NCBI RefSeq assembly: GCF_004803895.1
Contig: NZ_CP021978.1
Span: forward strand, 7,936,001 to 8,000,000
Length of the DNA stretch: 64,000 nt
Direction of reading: 5' to 3'
DNA from: Streptomyces hawaiiensis
Lineage (GTDB): Bacteria > Actinomycetota > Actinomycetes > Streptomycetales > Streptomycetaceae
The translations under genes were made by a program, and so were the position numbers. Below are positions 25,463 through 33,756 of the stretch, piece by piece. Each line of letters starts with the position of its first letter. Within the stretch, counting starts at the first letter, position 1. A model generated the notes under the pieces. The model saw only the letters and a program-made list of their open reading frames with translations. It did no database searches and was not told the origin of the DNA.

Positions 25463-26617
25463 ATGCTCGCACGCAGTCGACAGATCGCCCTGGCCCTGAC
25501 CGTCGTCCTCGCCGCAGGCGCCGCCTGCCAGGCCCGCGGCCACGAGAAGCCCGACCGTGGACGCCCGGCACCGGCCGCCGCCGGGCCCCGCGGGTTCACA
25601 CTGGTCGCCTCCGGCGACGTCCTCCCGCACAGCACGATCATCGACCGGGCCCGCTTCGACGCCGGTGGCACCGGCTACGACTTCCGGCCGATGCTCGCCG
25701 GGATCCGCTCCGTCGTCTCCCGCGCCGACGTGTCCCTGTGCCACATGGAGACCGTCTACGGCGCGGACGGCGTCTACACCGGCTACCCCACCTTCAAGTC
25801 CCCGCCCGAGGTGGCCCGGGCCCTCGCCGCCACCGGCTACGACGGCTGCTCCACCGCCTCCAACCACACCCTGGACGACGGCGCCGACGGCATCCGCCGC
25901 ACCCTCGACGCCCTCGACCGCGCGGGCGTCCGGCACGCCGGATCGGCACGCACCGAGCAGGAGGCCCGCACGACGACGGTCCTCCGGGCGGGCCCGGCCG
26001 AGGTCGCCCACCTCGCCTACACCTACGACACCAACGGCTTCCCGCTCCCGGACGGGCAGCCCTGGGCCGTCAACCTCATCGACGAGGCCAGGATCCTCGA
26101 GGACGCCCGGGCCGCGCGCCGGGCGGGCGCCGACGTGGTCGTGGTCTCCGTGCACTGGGGCACCGAGTGGCAGGACGCCCCCGACGACCGGCAGTTGACC
26201 CTGGCCCGGACCCTCACCGCCGCACGCACCGAGGGCCGACCCGACATCGACCTCGTCCTCGGCACCCACGCGCACGTCCCGCAGGCCTACGAGAAGGTCA
26301 ACGGCACCTGGGTCGTCTACGGCATGGGCGACCAGATCGCCGGCTTGATGACCAACCACGAGGGCGCCAAGGACCCGCGGGGCAACCAGTCCACCCTCGG
26401 CCGCTTCACCTTCGCCCCGCCCGCACGCCCGGGCGGCCGCTGGGAGGTGACGAAGGCGGAGTTCGTCCCGCAGCTGTTCGACGTCGACGCCGGCCGGGTC
26501 GTGAACCTCAACCGGGCCATCGCCCAGGGCGCCGACGTGCGGGCCGTCCGCGACCGCATCCGCGACGTCGTGCTCAGCCGCGGCGCGGCCGGGGACGGAC
26601 TGGTGATGGGGGAGTAG
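25463..26617 (+). CDS. CapA-family protein (poly-gamma-glutamate synthesis-like metallophosphatase fold), secreted
   Basis: A 384-aa protein with a hydrophobic signal segment (IALALTVVLAAGAAC) that may be lipid-modified at Cys. The remainder is the CapA domain: LVASGDVLPHSTII, SLCHMETVYG, ASNHTLDDGADGI, VVVVSVHWGTEWQ and LVLGTHAHVPQAYEKVNGTW. The Asp, Glu, Asn and His residues at these positions form the calcineurin-like metal site. Members are linked to capsule poly-gamma-glutamate, but in Streptomyces most occur without capB/capC, as here, so the substrate is unknown. ATG 25463 with GGGGTG about 6 nt upstream. Confidence 0.88.
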   Translation: MLARSRQIALALTVVLAAGAACQARGHEKPDRGRPAPAAAGPRGFTLVASGDVLPHSTIIDRARFDAGGTGYDFRPMLAGIRSVVSRADVSLCHMETVYGADGVYTGYPTFKSPPEVARALAATGYDGCSTASNHTLDDGADGIRRTLDALDRAGVRHAGSARTEQEARTTTVLRAGPAEVAHLAYTYDTNGFPLPDGQPWAVNLIDEARILEDARAARRAGADVVVVSVHWGTEWQDAPDDRQLTLARTLTAARTEGRPDIDLVLGTHAHVPQAYEKVNGTWVVYGMGDQIAGLMTNHEGAKDPRGNQSTLGRFTFAPPARPGGRWEVTKAEFVPQLFDVDAGRVVNLNRAIAQGADVRAVRDRIRDVVLSRGAAGDGLVMGE

Positions 26618-26709
26618 CGCCTGCCGCCCTCGGGACGAGCCCGGCGAACTCGGCGCGGGGCAGGGCGGCGACGGCACCCGCGATGCTGTCACGGCCCCGG
26701 CGCGGACCG

Positions 26710-26729
26710 GTGGCCTCTCAGGGGGCCAC
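26710..26729. terminator. Terminator hairpin between convergent genes
   Basis: GTGGCCTC, loop TCAG, GGGGCCAC: an 8-bp stem with one G-T pair that includes the stop codon of the leftward gene ending at 26718. It lies downstream of the CapA-like gene as well. Confidence 0.5.
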
Positions 26730-27155
26730 GGTGTAACTCAGGTCGTGCGCCACGAGCGACACCGGCTCCATCCGAAGCCACACCGTCCCGCGCCGCGCCG
26801 GGTCGTCGTGGAGGTAGCGCACGAACCGCTCGTCCCACCGCTCCTCGTCCGCCCCCAGGTAGCGGACGAGCTTGCGCCGCCCCCGCGCCACGTCGAACGG
26901 CAGCAGCTCGGCACGGCCCCGGGCGATCACCTGCCGCACCAGCCCGGTCGCCGGCTCGCACTCGTCCACGACCAGCGCGACCTCGGGATCGGCCCGCACC
27001 CGGTCCAGGAGGCGTGCCCAGGGCCCGGTCAGGACCCAGAAGGCACCCTCCTCCCAGAGGAACCACACGGGCCGGACCGTCGGCCCGTTCGTGGCCAGGC
27101 GCGCGGTGAGCGGCCGGCGCAGGAAGGCGTCCACATCGAAGGCGTCAGAAGTCAC
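26718..27155 (-). CDS. Pyridoxamine 5'-phosphate oxidase-like (FMN/F420 split-barrel) protein
   Basis: A 145-aa split beta-barrel protein: DAFLRRPLTARLATNGPTVR, PVWFLWEEGAFWVLTGPWA, VALVVDECEPATG, VIARGRAELLPFD and the C-terminal VWLRMEPVSLVAHDLSY. This order is typical of actinobacterial flavin- or deazaflavin-binding oxidoreductases of the PNPOx-like clan. Substrate unknown. I chose GTG 27155 because GAGGA stands 7 nt upstream. An in-frame GTG at 27173 would add six residues (start VPEDAA). It is followed in the same direction by no close gene; the neighbour upstream is the tandem repeat at 27194. Confidence 0.82.
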   Translation of the reverse strand: MTSDAFDVDAFLRRPLTARLATNGPTVRPVWFLWEEGAFWVLTGPWARLLDRVRADPEVALVVDECEPATGLVRQVIARGRAELLPFDVARGRRKLVRYLGADEERWDERFVRYLHDDPARRGTVWLRMEPVSLVAHDLSYTVAP

Positions 27156-27193
27156 CGCAGCATCCTCGGGCACTGGCGAACCCCGTGCCCACC

Positions 27194-27338
27194 GACCGGA
27201 GACCTAGGTCCCCTGCGGCACCACCGTGCCGACCGGAGACCTGGCTCCCCTACGGCACCACCGTGCCGACCGGAGTCCTGGGTCCCCTGCGGCACCACCG
27301 TGCCGACCGGAGACCTGGCTCCCCTACGGCACCACCGT
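27194..27338. repeat. 37-bp tandem repeat, four copies, overlapping the 3' end of the stress-protein gene
   Basis: The motif GACCGGAGACC recurs at 27194, 27231, 27268 and 27305, exactly 37 bp apart. Copies 2 and 4 match each other best, as do copies 1 and 3, so a 74-bp unit may have been duplicated. Copy 4 contains the last codons and stop of the universal stress protein gene (TVVP-stop); the others form its 3' untranslated region. Several copies can fold as GGGACC/GGTCTCC hairpins on the leftward transcript. Confidence 0.85.
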
Positions 27339-27785
27339 CACCGGCCAGCGCCCCGCCTTCACCAGGCGGACCGCCACCGAGCCGACGATGCGGTGGCCCG
27401 CCTGCTCCGAGGCGCCCACGACCACCGCGTCCGCCCTGAGTTCGTCGGCCGCCGTCACCAGGCCGTTGTACGGGTCGCCGCGGAACGTGTGGAACTCCCA
27501 GCGGACCTCGAATATCCCCTTGAGCCGCTCGGCCGCGTCCCGGATCTGCGCCACCAGGTCCTCGGCGATCTCGTCCGTCGTCTCGGCCACCGGCGCCCCC
27601 AGCGCCGCGCCCGCCGCCAGCACCGGCTGCACGTACACCACGGCGAGCAGCGCGTGCTGCCGCCGGGCCAGGCCACCGGCGTAGGCCGCCGCCCGCAGGG
27701 AGGAGTCGGAGCCGTCCACCCCGACCACGATCACCTTGGGCCCGTCAGTGCCCCGCTCGAACCGATGGGCGTGCTGTTCCGTCAC
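27324..27785 (-). CDS. Universal stress protein (UspA family)
   Basis: A 153-aa single Usp domain: KVIVVGVDGSDSSLRAAAYA at the start of the Rossmann-like fold, LLAVVYVQPVL, and the C-terminal ADAVVVGASEQAGHRIVGSV followed by WPVTVVP. The ATP-binding pattern G-x2-G-x9-G(S/T) is imperfect (GASEQAG-x4-GS), so nucleotide binding is uncertain. The start at 27785 is GTG. Divergent from lysX, with 93 bp between start codons. The 3' end runs into a 37-bp tandem repeat. Confidence 0.88.
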   Translation of the reverse strand: MTEQHAHRFERGTDGPKVIVVGVDGSDSSLRAAAYAGGLARRQHALLAVVYVQPVLAAGAALGAPVAETTDEIAEDLVAQIRDAAERLKGIFEVRWEFHTFRGDPYNGLVTAADELRADAVVVGASEQAGHRIVGSVAVRLVKAGRWPVTVVP

Positions 27786-27865
27786 GCCGCGAGGCTATCT
27801 GAACCCCCTGGCCCGCCCGCCCGCCGGGCGGGAGCGCTCGACGGGCGAGGAGGCGCGGGTGTTCC

Positions 27866-27871
27866 TAGAGT
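27866..27871 (+). promoter_or_regulatory. Leaderless -10 element for lysX
   Basis: TAGAGT ends 7 nt before the lysX ATG and no Shine-Dalgarno is present, the usual pattern of leaderless transcripts in Streptomyces, where transcription starts at the A of ATG. Confidence 0.5.
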
Positions 27872-27878
27872 CGAAAGC

Positions 27879-30800
27879 ATGAGCGTCATCGCGGACACCG
27901 AGAGGGCCGAGGACACCTCAGGCGCGATACGGCCGCCCCACCGGGCGCACGGTTTGCTCAGCCGGGTACCCGAGGGATTCGCCGTCTTCTTCGGGGCCCT
28001 CGGTCTGCTCTGCGCCCTGCTGGCGCTGATCCCTCCGCTGCGCACCGGGCTGCGCCCCCTCGTCCGCTTCCTGGACCTGCTGCTCGTCCCGGTCAGCGCC
28101 AACCTCGCCTACGCCGTCTTCCTGTTCCTGCTCGCCGCCGCGACCGGCGCCCGCAAGAAGATCGCCTGGTGGCTGGTCGTCGTCTACCTGGGCCTGCTGG
28201 TCCTGACCGACATCCTCGGCATGGCCGTCGGCGAGTTCGCCGAGTCCGTCCCCTCCTTCGTGGTGTGCGGCCTCGCCCTGGTCCTGATGATCATCGCCCG
28301 CAAGGAGTTCTACGCCGCATCCCGCCGGGCCGCCGTACGCCGGGCCCTCGCCGTCCTGGTGGCCGGCCTGGTCGTCGCGATCCTGGCCGGATGGGCCCTG
28401 GTGGAGGCCTTCCCGGGCACCCTGCCCAGCGGCGAACGGCTGGCCTGGGCGGCGAACCGGGTCTGCGGCGGTCTCGTCCCCGCCGGGAGCTTCGACGGCC
28501 GCCCGCCGCACGCCCTGTTCTTCCTGCTCGGCCTGTTCGGCGCGCTCGCCCTGCTCAACGCCGCCGCCACCCTGTTCCGCTCCCAGCGCCTGGAAGCCGC
28601 CCTGCACGACGACGAGGAGGCCCGCATCCGCGCCCTCCTCGGCCGCTACGGCGACCAGGACTCGCTCGGCTACTTCGCCACCCGCCGCGACAAGGCCGCC
28701 GTCTTCTCACCCAGCGGCAAGGCCGCCGTCACCTACCGCGTCGAGGCCGGGGTGTGCCTGGCCAGCGGCGACCCGGTGGGCGACCGGGAGGCCTGGCCGC
28801 ACGCGATCGCCGCCTGGCAGGACGTGGCCCGCCGCCACGCCTGGGTCCCGGCCGTGATGGGCGCCTCCGAGGAGGGCGCCCGGGCCTTCGTCCGCGCCGG
28901 GCTCGGCGCGCTCCAGCTCGGCGACGAGGCGATCCTGCACGTCCTCGACTTCGACCTCGACGGCCGCGACATGCGCGTCACCCGCCAGGCCGTCAACCGG
29001 GTCCGCCGCACCGGCGGCACCTGCCGCGTCCGCCGCCACTCCACCCTCTCCGAGGAGGAGATGCGGCAGCTCGTCGAACGGGCCGACGCCTGGCGCGACA
29101 CCGAGACCGAGCGCGGCTTCTCCATGGCCCTGGACCGTCTCGGCGACCCCGCCGACGGCGACTGCCTCCTCGCCGAGGCCCTCGACCAGGACGGCCGGCT
29201 CCTCGCCATCCAGTCCTTCGTGCCCTGGGGCAAGGACGGTGTCTCCCTGGACCTGATGCGCCGTGACCGCACCGCTCCCAACGGCGTCATGGAGTTCATG
29301 GTCGCCGAACTGTGCGCCGCCGCCCCGAAACTGGGCGTGCGCAAGGTCTCGCTGAACTTCGCCGTGTTCCGCTCCGTGTTCGAGGAGGGCGCACGCATCG
29401 GCGCGGGACCGGTGCTCCGTCTCTGGCGCCGCCTGCTGCTGTTCTTCTCCAAGTGGTGGCAACTGGAGGCCCTGTACCGCTCCAACGCCAAGTACCACCC
29501 CGAGTGGTACCCCCGCTTCCTCTGCTACGCCGAGGCCGCCTCCCTCGCCCGGGTCGGCCTCGCCTCCGGCATCGCCGAGGGCTTCGTCTCCGTACCGTCC
29601 ATGCGCAAACTCTGGGGAAAAGGGCACCCGAAGGGCGGGCAGCGGCCCGCCACCACGGAGGGGCTGCCGTCGTTGGCGGCGCTCGGCCTCGCCGGAGGGG
29701 ACGGGACCGAGCCCGCCGACCCCCTCTCCGGCCTGTCCGACCAGGTCCGCGTCCGGCACCACAAGCTCGACCGGCTGCGCGCCGACGGCACCGACCCCTA
29801 CCCGGTGGGCATCCCGGCCCGCACCCACACCCTCGCCGAGGTACGGCCGGGCCAGCAGGTCACCGTCGCCGGCCGGATCATGCTGGTCCGCGACTTCGGC
29901 GGCATCGTCTTCGCCGTCCTGCGCGACTGGTCCGGCGACCACCAACTCGCCCTCACCCGCGACCGCTCCGGCCCCGCCCTGGACCGCTTCACCGCCGACA
30001 CCGACATCGGCGACCACATCACCGCCACCGGCCGGGCGGGCGTCAGCGACAAGGGCGAACCGACCGTCTTCGTCACCTCCTGGCAGCTCACCGGCAAGTG
30101 CCTGCGCCCCCTGCCCGACAAGCGCCGGGGCCTCGCCGACCCCGAGGCCAAGATCCGCCGCCGCTACCTCGACCTGGTCGCGAGCCCCGACGCCCGCGAG
30201 GTGATCCGCGCCCGCTCCACCGCCGTCCAGGCCCTGCGCCAGGGCCTGCTGGAACGCGGCTACCTCGAGGTCGAGACGCCGATGCTCCAGCAGATCCACG
30301 GCGGCGCCAACGCCCGCCCCTTCACCACCCACATCAACGCCTACGACCTCGACCTCTACCTGCGCATCGCACCCGAGCTGTATCTGAAGCGGCTGTGCGT
30401 CGGCGGTCTGGAGAAGGTCTTCGAGCTGGGCCGCACCTTCCGCAACGAGGGCGTCTCCTACAAGCACAACCCCGAGTTCACGATGCTGGAGGCCTACCAG
30501 GCCTTCGCCGACTACGACGTGATGCTCGACCTCGTCCGCGAACTCGTCCAGGGCGCCGCGACCGCCGCCTTCGGCAGGCCCGTCGCCCACAAGGACGGCA
30601 AGGAGTACGACATCTCCGGCCAATGGCCCGTCAAGACCGTCTACGGCGCCATCGGCGAGGCCCTCGGCGAGGAGATCCACCCCGGCACCGAGCTGCCCGA
30701 GCTGCTCCGCCTCTGCGACCGCGCCGGTGTGCCGTACACCGCCGACGACGGCCATGGCGACGTCGTCCTGGAGATGTACGAGCGGCTCGTCGAGGAGAGG

Positions 30801-31163
30801 ACCCAGCTGCCCACCTTCTACAAGGACTTCCCGACGGACGTCTCCCCTCTCACCCGGCAGCACCGCACCGACCCGCGCCTCGCCGAACGCTGGGACCTCG
30901 TCGCCTTCGGCACCGAGCTCGGCACCGCCTACTCGGAGCTCACCGACCCCGTGGAGCAGCGCCGCCGCCTCACCGCCCAGTCCCTGCTCGCCGCCGGGGG
31001 CGACCCCGAGGCGATGGAACTCGACGAGGACTTCCTCGACGCCCTCGAATACGCCATGCCACCCACAGGCGGCCTCGGCATCGGCGTCGACCGGCTGGTC
31101 ATGTTCCTCACCGGACTGACGATCCGCGAGACCCTGCCCTTCCCCCTGGTGCGCCGCCGCTGA
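27879..31163 (+). CDS. lysX: Bifunctional lysylphosphatidylglycerol synthase / lysine--tRNA ligase (LysX)
   Basis: A 1094-aa fusion. Residues 1-200 contain about six transmembrane helices (FFGALGLLCALLALI, VVVYLGLLVLTDILGMAVG). Residues about 210-590 form the DUF2156/MprF-type transferase domain (SYFATRRDK-like GYFATRRDKAAVFSPSGKA, SFVPWGKDGVSLDLMRRD, LNFAVFRSVFEEGARIG). Residues 640-740 are an OB-fold and 750-1090 a class II lysyl-tRNA synthetase. Motif 2 is FRNEGVSYKHNPEFTMLEAY and motif 3 GGLGIGVDRLVMFLTG. It makes Lys-tRNA and transfers lysine to phosphatidylglycerol, lowering the negative charge of the membrane. Length and architecture equal mycobacterial LysX. Leaderless start likely. 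Confidence 0.93.
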   Translation: MSVIADTERAEDTSGAIRPPHRAHGLLSRVPEGFAVFFGALGLLCALLALIPPLRTGLRPLVRFLDLLLVPVSANLAYAVFLFLLAAATGARKKIAWWLVVVYLGLLVLTDILGMAVGEFAESVPSFVVCGLALVLMIIARKEFYAASRRAAVRRALAVLVAGLVVAILAGWALVEAFPGTLPSGERLAWAANRVCGGLVPAGSFDGRPPHALFFLLGLFGALALLNAAATLFRSQRLEAALHDDEEARIRALLGRYGDQDSLGYFATRRDKAAVFSPSGKAAVTYRVEAGVCLASGDPVGDREAWPHAIAAWQDVARRHAWVPAVMGASEEGARAFVRAGLGALQLGDEAILHVLDFDLDGRDMRVTRQAVNRVRRTGGTCRVRRHSTLSEEEMRQLVERADAWRDTETERGFSMALDRLGDPADGDCLLAEALDQDGRLLAIQSFVPWGKDGVSLDLMRRDRTAPNGVMEFMVAELCAAAPKLGVRKVSLNFAVFRSVFEEGARIGAGPVLRLWRRLLLFFSKWWQLEALYRSNAKYHPEWYPRFLCYAEAASLARVGLASGIAEGFVSVPSMRKLWGKGHPKGGQRPATTEGLPSLAALGLAGGDGTEPADPLSGLSDQVRVRHHKLDRLRADGTDPYPVGIPARTHTLAEVRPGQQVTVAGRIMLVRDFGGIVFAVLRDWSGDHQLALTRDRSGPALDRFTADTDIGDHITATGRAGVSDKGEPTVFVTSWQLTGKCLRPLPDKRRGLADPEAKIRRRYLDLVASPDAREVIRARSTAVQALRQGLLERGYLEVETPMLQQIHGGANARPFTTHINAYDLDLYLRIAPELYLKRLCVGGLEKVFELGRTFRNEGVSYKHNPEFTMLEAYQAFADYDVMLDLVRELVQGAATAAFGRPVAHKDGKEYDISGQWPVKTVYGAIGEALGEEIHPGTELPELLRLCDRAGVPYTADDGHGDVVLEMYERLVEERTQLPTFYKDFPTDVSPLTRQHRTDPRLAERWDLVAFGTELGTAYSELTDPVEQRRRLTAQSLLAAGGDPEAMELDEDFLDALEYAMPPTGGLGIGVDRLVMFLTGLTIRETLPFPLVRRR

Positions 31164-31252
31164 CCCACCTGCGTGGGCCGAACGGGTGAATGTGTGCCGC
31201 CACACCGGTGTTGCTCGTGTGCGTCGGCCTGCCGCCGGGCGACTGATGAGTC

Positions 31253-32098
31253 ATGAAGAAGGATCAGTTGCTCACCCGGCTGCTCACCCGGCGCCGGGTG
31301 TTGATCGCGGGGGCCGGCGCCGTGGGAGCGGCCGCGACGGCCGGAGTGGTCACGGCTGTCACCGGGGACGGCCCCGTCACCTCCGCCCCGGCCGCGGGCT
31401 CCCAGGCACGCCGCCTCGTCAAGTCCTCCGCGTACCGGCTGCAGCCCCTGACCGGCTACGGCCCGCCGCGCGCCGCGCCCCGGCGGACCCTGGTCCGCCG
31501 CGAACCGCTGCTGCGCGTGTCCGGCCGGGGCCGCACCATGGTGCTGACCTTCGACGACGGCCCCGATCCCCGCTACACCCCGGACATCCTGGACACCCTG
31601 GCCGAGTACGACGTGCGCGCGATGTTCTTCGTGTGCGGGGAGATGGTCGCCGGCAGCAGGAACCTGCTGGCCCGGATGGCCGACGAGGGCCACGTCGTGG
31701 GGAACCACACGTGGTCCCATCCGTTGCTGACCCGCCTCAGCCGCAGGCAGATCCGCTCCCAGATGGAACGCACCTGCGACGTCATCGAGGACGCCTACGG
31801 CGAGCGCCCCGAGTGGTTCCGCGCGCCCTACGGCGCCTGGAACCGCGCCGCCTTCCAGCTCGGCGCCGAACTCGGCATGGAACCGCTCGGCTGGACGGTC
31901 GACACCCTCGACTGGACCACCCCCGGGATCCGGTCCATCGCGAAGAGGGTCGAACGCGGCGCCGCCCCCGGCGTCGTGGTGCTCTCGCACGACGCCGGGG
32001 GCGACCGCTCGCAGAGTGTGCGGGCCCTGCGGCGCTATCTGCCCGAACTACTGGATTCCGGCTATCACGTCACCGTGCCCCGGCGGCATTACGCGTAA
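31253..32098 (+). CDS. Polysaccharide deacetylase (NodB-homology), exported
   Basis: A 281-aa protein with an N-terminal export signal containing twin arginines (TRRRVLIAGAGAVGAAA), so Tat export is possible. The NodB domain has all family motifs: motif 1 VLTFDDGPDPRYT (catalytic base Asp), motif 2 GNHTWSHPLL (metal His pair), motif 3 WFRAPYGAWN, motif 4 GWTVDTLDWTTP and motif 5 VVLSHDAGGDR. It would remove N- or O-acetyl groups from cell-wall glycans or chitin-like polymers. Alone on its strand 89 bp after lysX, and convergent with the sortase gene across a hairpin. Confidence 0.9.
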   Translation: MKKDQLLTRLLTRRRVLIAGAGAVGAAATAGVVTAVTGDGPVTSAPAAGSQARRLVKSSAYRLQPLTGYGPPRAAPRRTLVRREPLLRVSGRGRTMVLTFDDGPDPRYTPDILDTLAEYDVRAMFFVCGEMVAGSRNLLARMADEGHVVGNHTWSHPLLTRLSRRQIRSQMERTCDVIEDAYGERPEWFRAPYGAWNRAAFQLGAELGMEPLGWTVDTLDWTTPGIRSIAKRVERGAAPGVVVLSHDAGGDRSQSVRALRRYLPELLDSGYHVTVPRRHYA

Positions 32099-32105
32099 CA
32101 GGCGT

Positions 32106-32119
32106 CGGGCTTTCGCCCG
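32106..32119. terminator. Terminator hairpin between deacetylase and sortase genes
   Basis: CGGGC, loop TTTC, GCCCG directly after the deacetylase stop; the flanking GGCG and CC can extend the stem. The CGGGCTTTCGCCCG type is a common terminator in Streptomyces. Confidence 0.6.
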
Positions 32120-32134
32120 CCCGGCCGGGAACGC

Positions 32135-32803
32135 TCAGCGCACCTCGGCCAGGCGGGCGAAGGCGACGACGTTCCCCGCATAGCCTTCCTGCTGGGAGAA
32201 ACCGCCGCCGCAGGTGATGACCCGCAGTTCCGCCGCGCCCTTGGAGGCGTAGACGCGGTCGCCGGGGAAGTTGTTCTTCTCGAACACCTCGATGCCGTAG
32301 ATCTCGAACACGGCGGTCTTTCCGTCCTGCCGGGCGACCTCGACGCGATGTCCCTTCCTCAGGGCCCCGAGTCCGTAGAACACGGCGGGGCCCTGCTGGT
32401 TGTCGACATGGCCGACCACGACCGCGGTGCCCTTCTCGCCGGGGGTGACGGCGCCGGTGAACCAGCCGGCCAGGTTGGGGTCCTCCGGCGGTGGCGCGCC
32501 GACCCAGCCGTCCGCGTCCAGGCCCACGGGGATGATCGGTGCGTCGACCTGGATCGCCGGGATCCTGACCCGGTCCGGGAGGGCGTAGGGCAAGGGCCGT
32601 ACGGTCCCGGCGAAGGTGCCCCCGGGTACCCGGCTGTCCGCCGCGGCCGCCGTCGCCGGCTGGGGCGGGCCCTCGTCGAACTCCCCCGAACCATTCCGGA
32701 TGAGCGCGAGGCCGGTCAGCAGAACCAGCGCTATCACGCCCCACGGGGCGCGCTTCTTCCGCCGCGCCTCCTCTTCCGCCTCGGCCAGCTCGGACGCAGA
32801 CAT
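32135..32803 (-). CDS. Class F sortase
   Basis: A 222-aa transpeptidase. A short cytosolic N terminus and one membrane helix (WGVIALVLLTGLALI, residues 21-35) precede the sortase barrel. Catalytic residues are H132 in VVVGHVDNQ, C198 in LRVITCGGGF and R217 in VVAFARLAEV. Class F assignment rests on the TCGGGF surroundings and length typical of Streptomyces class F enzymes, whose natural substrates are poorly known. Its gene is divergent from a secreted protein gene with a C-terminal membrane tail (33156), a possible substrate. ATG 32803, with an unremarkable upstream region. Confidence 0.88.
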   Translation of the reverse strand: MSASELAEAEEEARRKKRAPWGVIALVLLTGLALIRNGSGEFDEGPPQPATAAAADSRVPGGTFAGTVRPLPYALPDRVRIPAIQVDAPIIPVGLDADGWVGAPPPEDPNLAGWFTGAVTPGEKGTAVVVGHVDNQQGPAVFYGLGALRKGHRVEVARQDGKTAVFEIYGIEVFEKNNFPGDRVYASKGAAELRVITCGGGFSQQEGYAGNVVAFARLAEVR

Positions 32804-33155
32804 TCGCCATCCCCTCTCGACGCGGCCGTCGCCGTGTCAATCGCGCATATCAGCACGCTAAACGGCACGCGCGAAACCGGCGACGGGGCGGGGGCGAACG
32901 GGTGGCCCGAGGGTGAAAAGGGGCGGTCCGCGGAGGTGAGGTGCGCCATCCGAGTTGCCGCGCCGAGGAAATTTCTGATGGTCCGTGACCTGCGGCGATA
33001 TCCGATTGTGCGGTTTTCCCGCACCGCCTTCTCTCACCAGGACGGACCATTCCCGAAATGCGGCTCGCGGCACGGCAACTGACTGTCTTTCTGGGAGGCG
33101 CTTTCTCGCCGATCGACCGGGGACGGGTCCCGGGGCGTCTTCCGCGGAGGTTCAC
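32804..33155. other. Divergent intergenic region with inverted repeats
   Basis: No gene is visible in these 352 bp between the sortase and the secreted-protein gene. It contains a hairpin GTGCGG-TTTTC-CCGCAC (33008-33024) flanked by a 9-bp inverted repeat ATGGTCCGT (32978-32986) / ACGGACCAT (33042-33050). GC content is lower here than around. Regulation of one or both divergent genes is plausible. Confidence 0.45.
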
Positions 33156-33644
33156 ATGCGTAACACTCGTGCCCTGGCGGTCGCCGGCGCAGCGGTCGCC
33201 GCTCTCGGGCTCTCCGCCCCAGCGGCCGTCGCGTGGGACACGCCCAGCAACATCGTCGTCCTGCCCAGCGTGATCGCCCGCGGCGGCCAGCTGACCATCA
33301 CGGTGGACGGCTGCCGCCACGGCGGTACGGCGACGTCCAACGCGTTCTCGCCGACCAAGCTCTCGCCTGTCCACGGCAGTTCTCGCGAGACGGCGAGGGG
33401 CACCGCCACCATCAACAGCAACGCCCGCCCGGGGCCGTACGACATCACCGTCAACTGCTCCGGCAAGCGGATGACCAAGCCGCAGGCCTTCACCGTCATC
33501 GGCGGTGTCCGCGGCGGCATCGGCGGCAGCAGCACCACCGGTGCGACACCGACCGACATGGCCATCGGCGGCGGTCTCGTGGCCGCGGCGGTCGGCGGCG
33601 GCGGCGTGTTCTGGATGCGCCGCCGGGCCGAGCGCCGCATCTGA
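33156..33644 (+). CDS. Secreted Ig-like protein with C-terminal membrane tail
   Basis: A 162-aa protein: signal peptide (LAVAGAAVAALGLSAPAAVA, likely cut before WDTPSN), then a beta-rich domain of about 85 aa with two Cys (TVDGCRHGG and TVNCSGKRM) suggesting one disulphide. A Gly/Ser/Thr-rich linker, one membrane helix (MAIGGGLVAAAVGGGGVFWM) and a basic end RRRAERRI follow. The tail has the layout of a sortase sorting signal but no LPXTG, NPXTG or LAXTG motif. ATG 33156 has GCGGAGG 6 nt upstream. It shares its plan with the next gene at 33757. Function unknown. Confidence 0.75.
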   Translation: MRNTRALAVAGAAVAALGLSAPAAVAWDTPSNIVVLPSVIARGGQLTITVDGCRHGGTATSNAFSPTKLSPVHGSSRETARGTATINSNARPGPYDITVNCSGKRMTKPQAFTVIGGVRGGIGGSSTTGATPTDMAIGGGLVAAAVGGGGVFWMRRRAERRI

Positions 33645-33694
33645 CGCCTCGCTCCGCGCTTCTTGGACGATTCGTCGCCTCGCACGTGAACGGC

Positions 33695-33736
33695 CTTCGC
33701 CCCGGCTGCTGCCTCACCAGGGGAGCCGGGGCGAAG
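33695..33736. terminator. Strong bidirectional terminator
   Basis: CTTCGCCCCGGCT (33695-33707) and AGCCGGGGCGAAG (33724-33736) form a perfect 13-bp stem with a 16-nt loop between two convergent secreted-protein genes. Confidence 0.75.
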
Positions 33737-33756
33737 ACCTGCGGCCGCGGGACGGG

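Noticed and set aside
27194..27338. Regular 37-bp spacing suggesting a CRISPR array
   Set aside because: There are no unique spacers: the repeats are contiguous, overlap a coding end, and no cas genes are nearby.
28707..31205. Long open frame of over 800 codons on the minus strand opposite lysX
   Set aside because: It is the antisense of a GC-rich real gene; composition is Gly/Val/Glu-biased without any domain, while the plus strand encodes LysX with all motifs.
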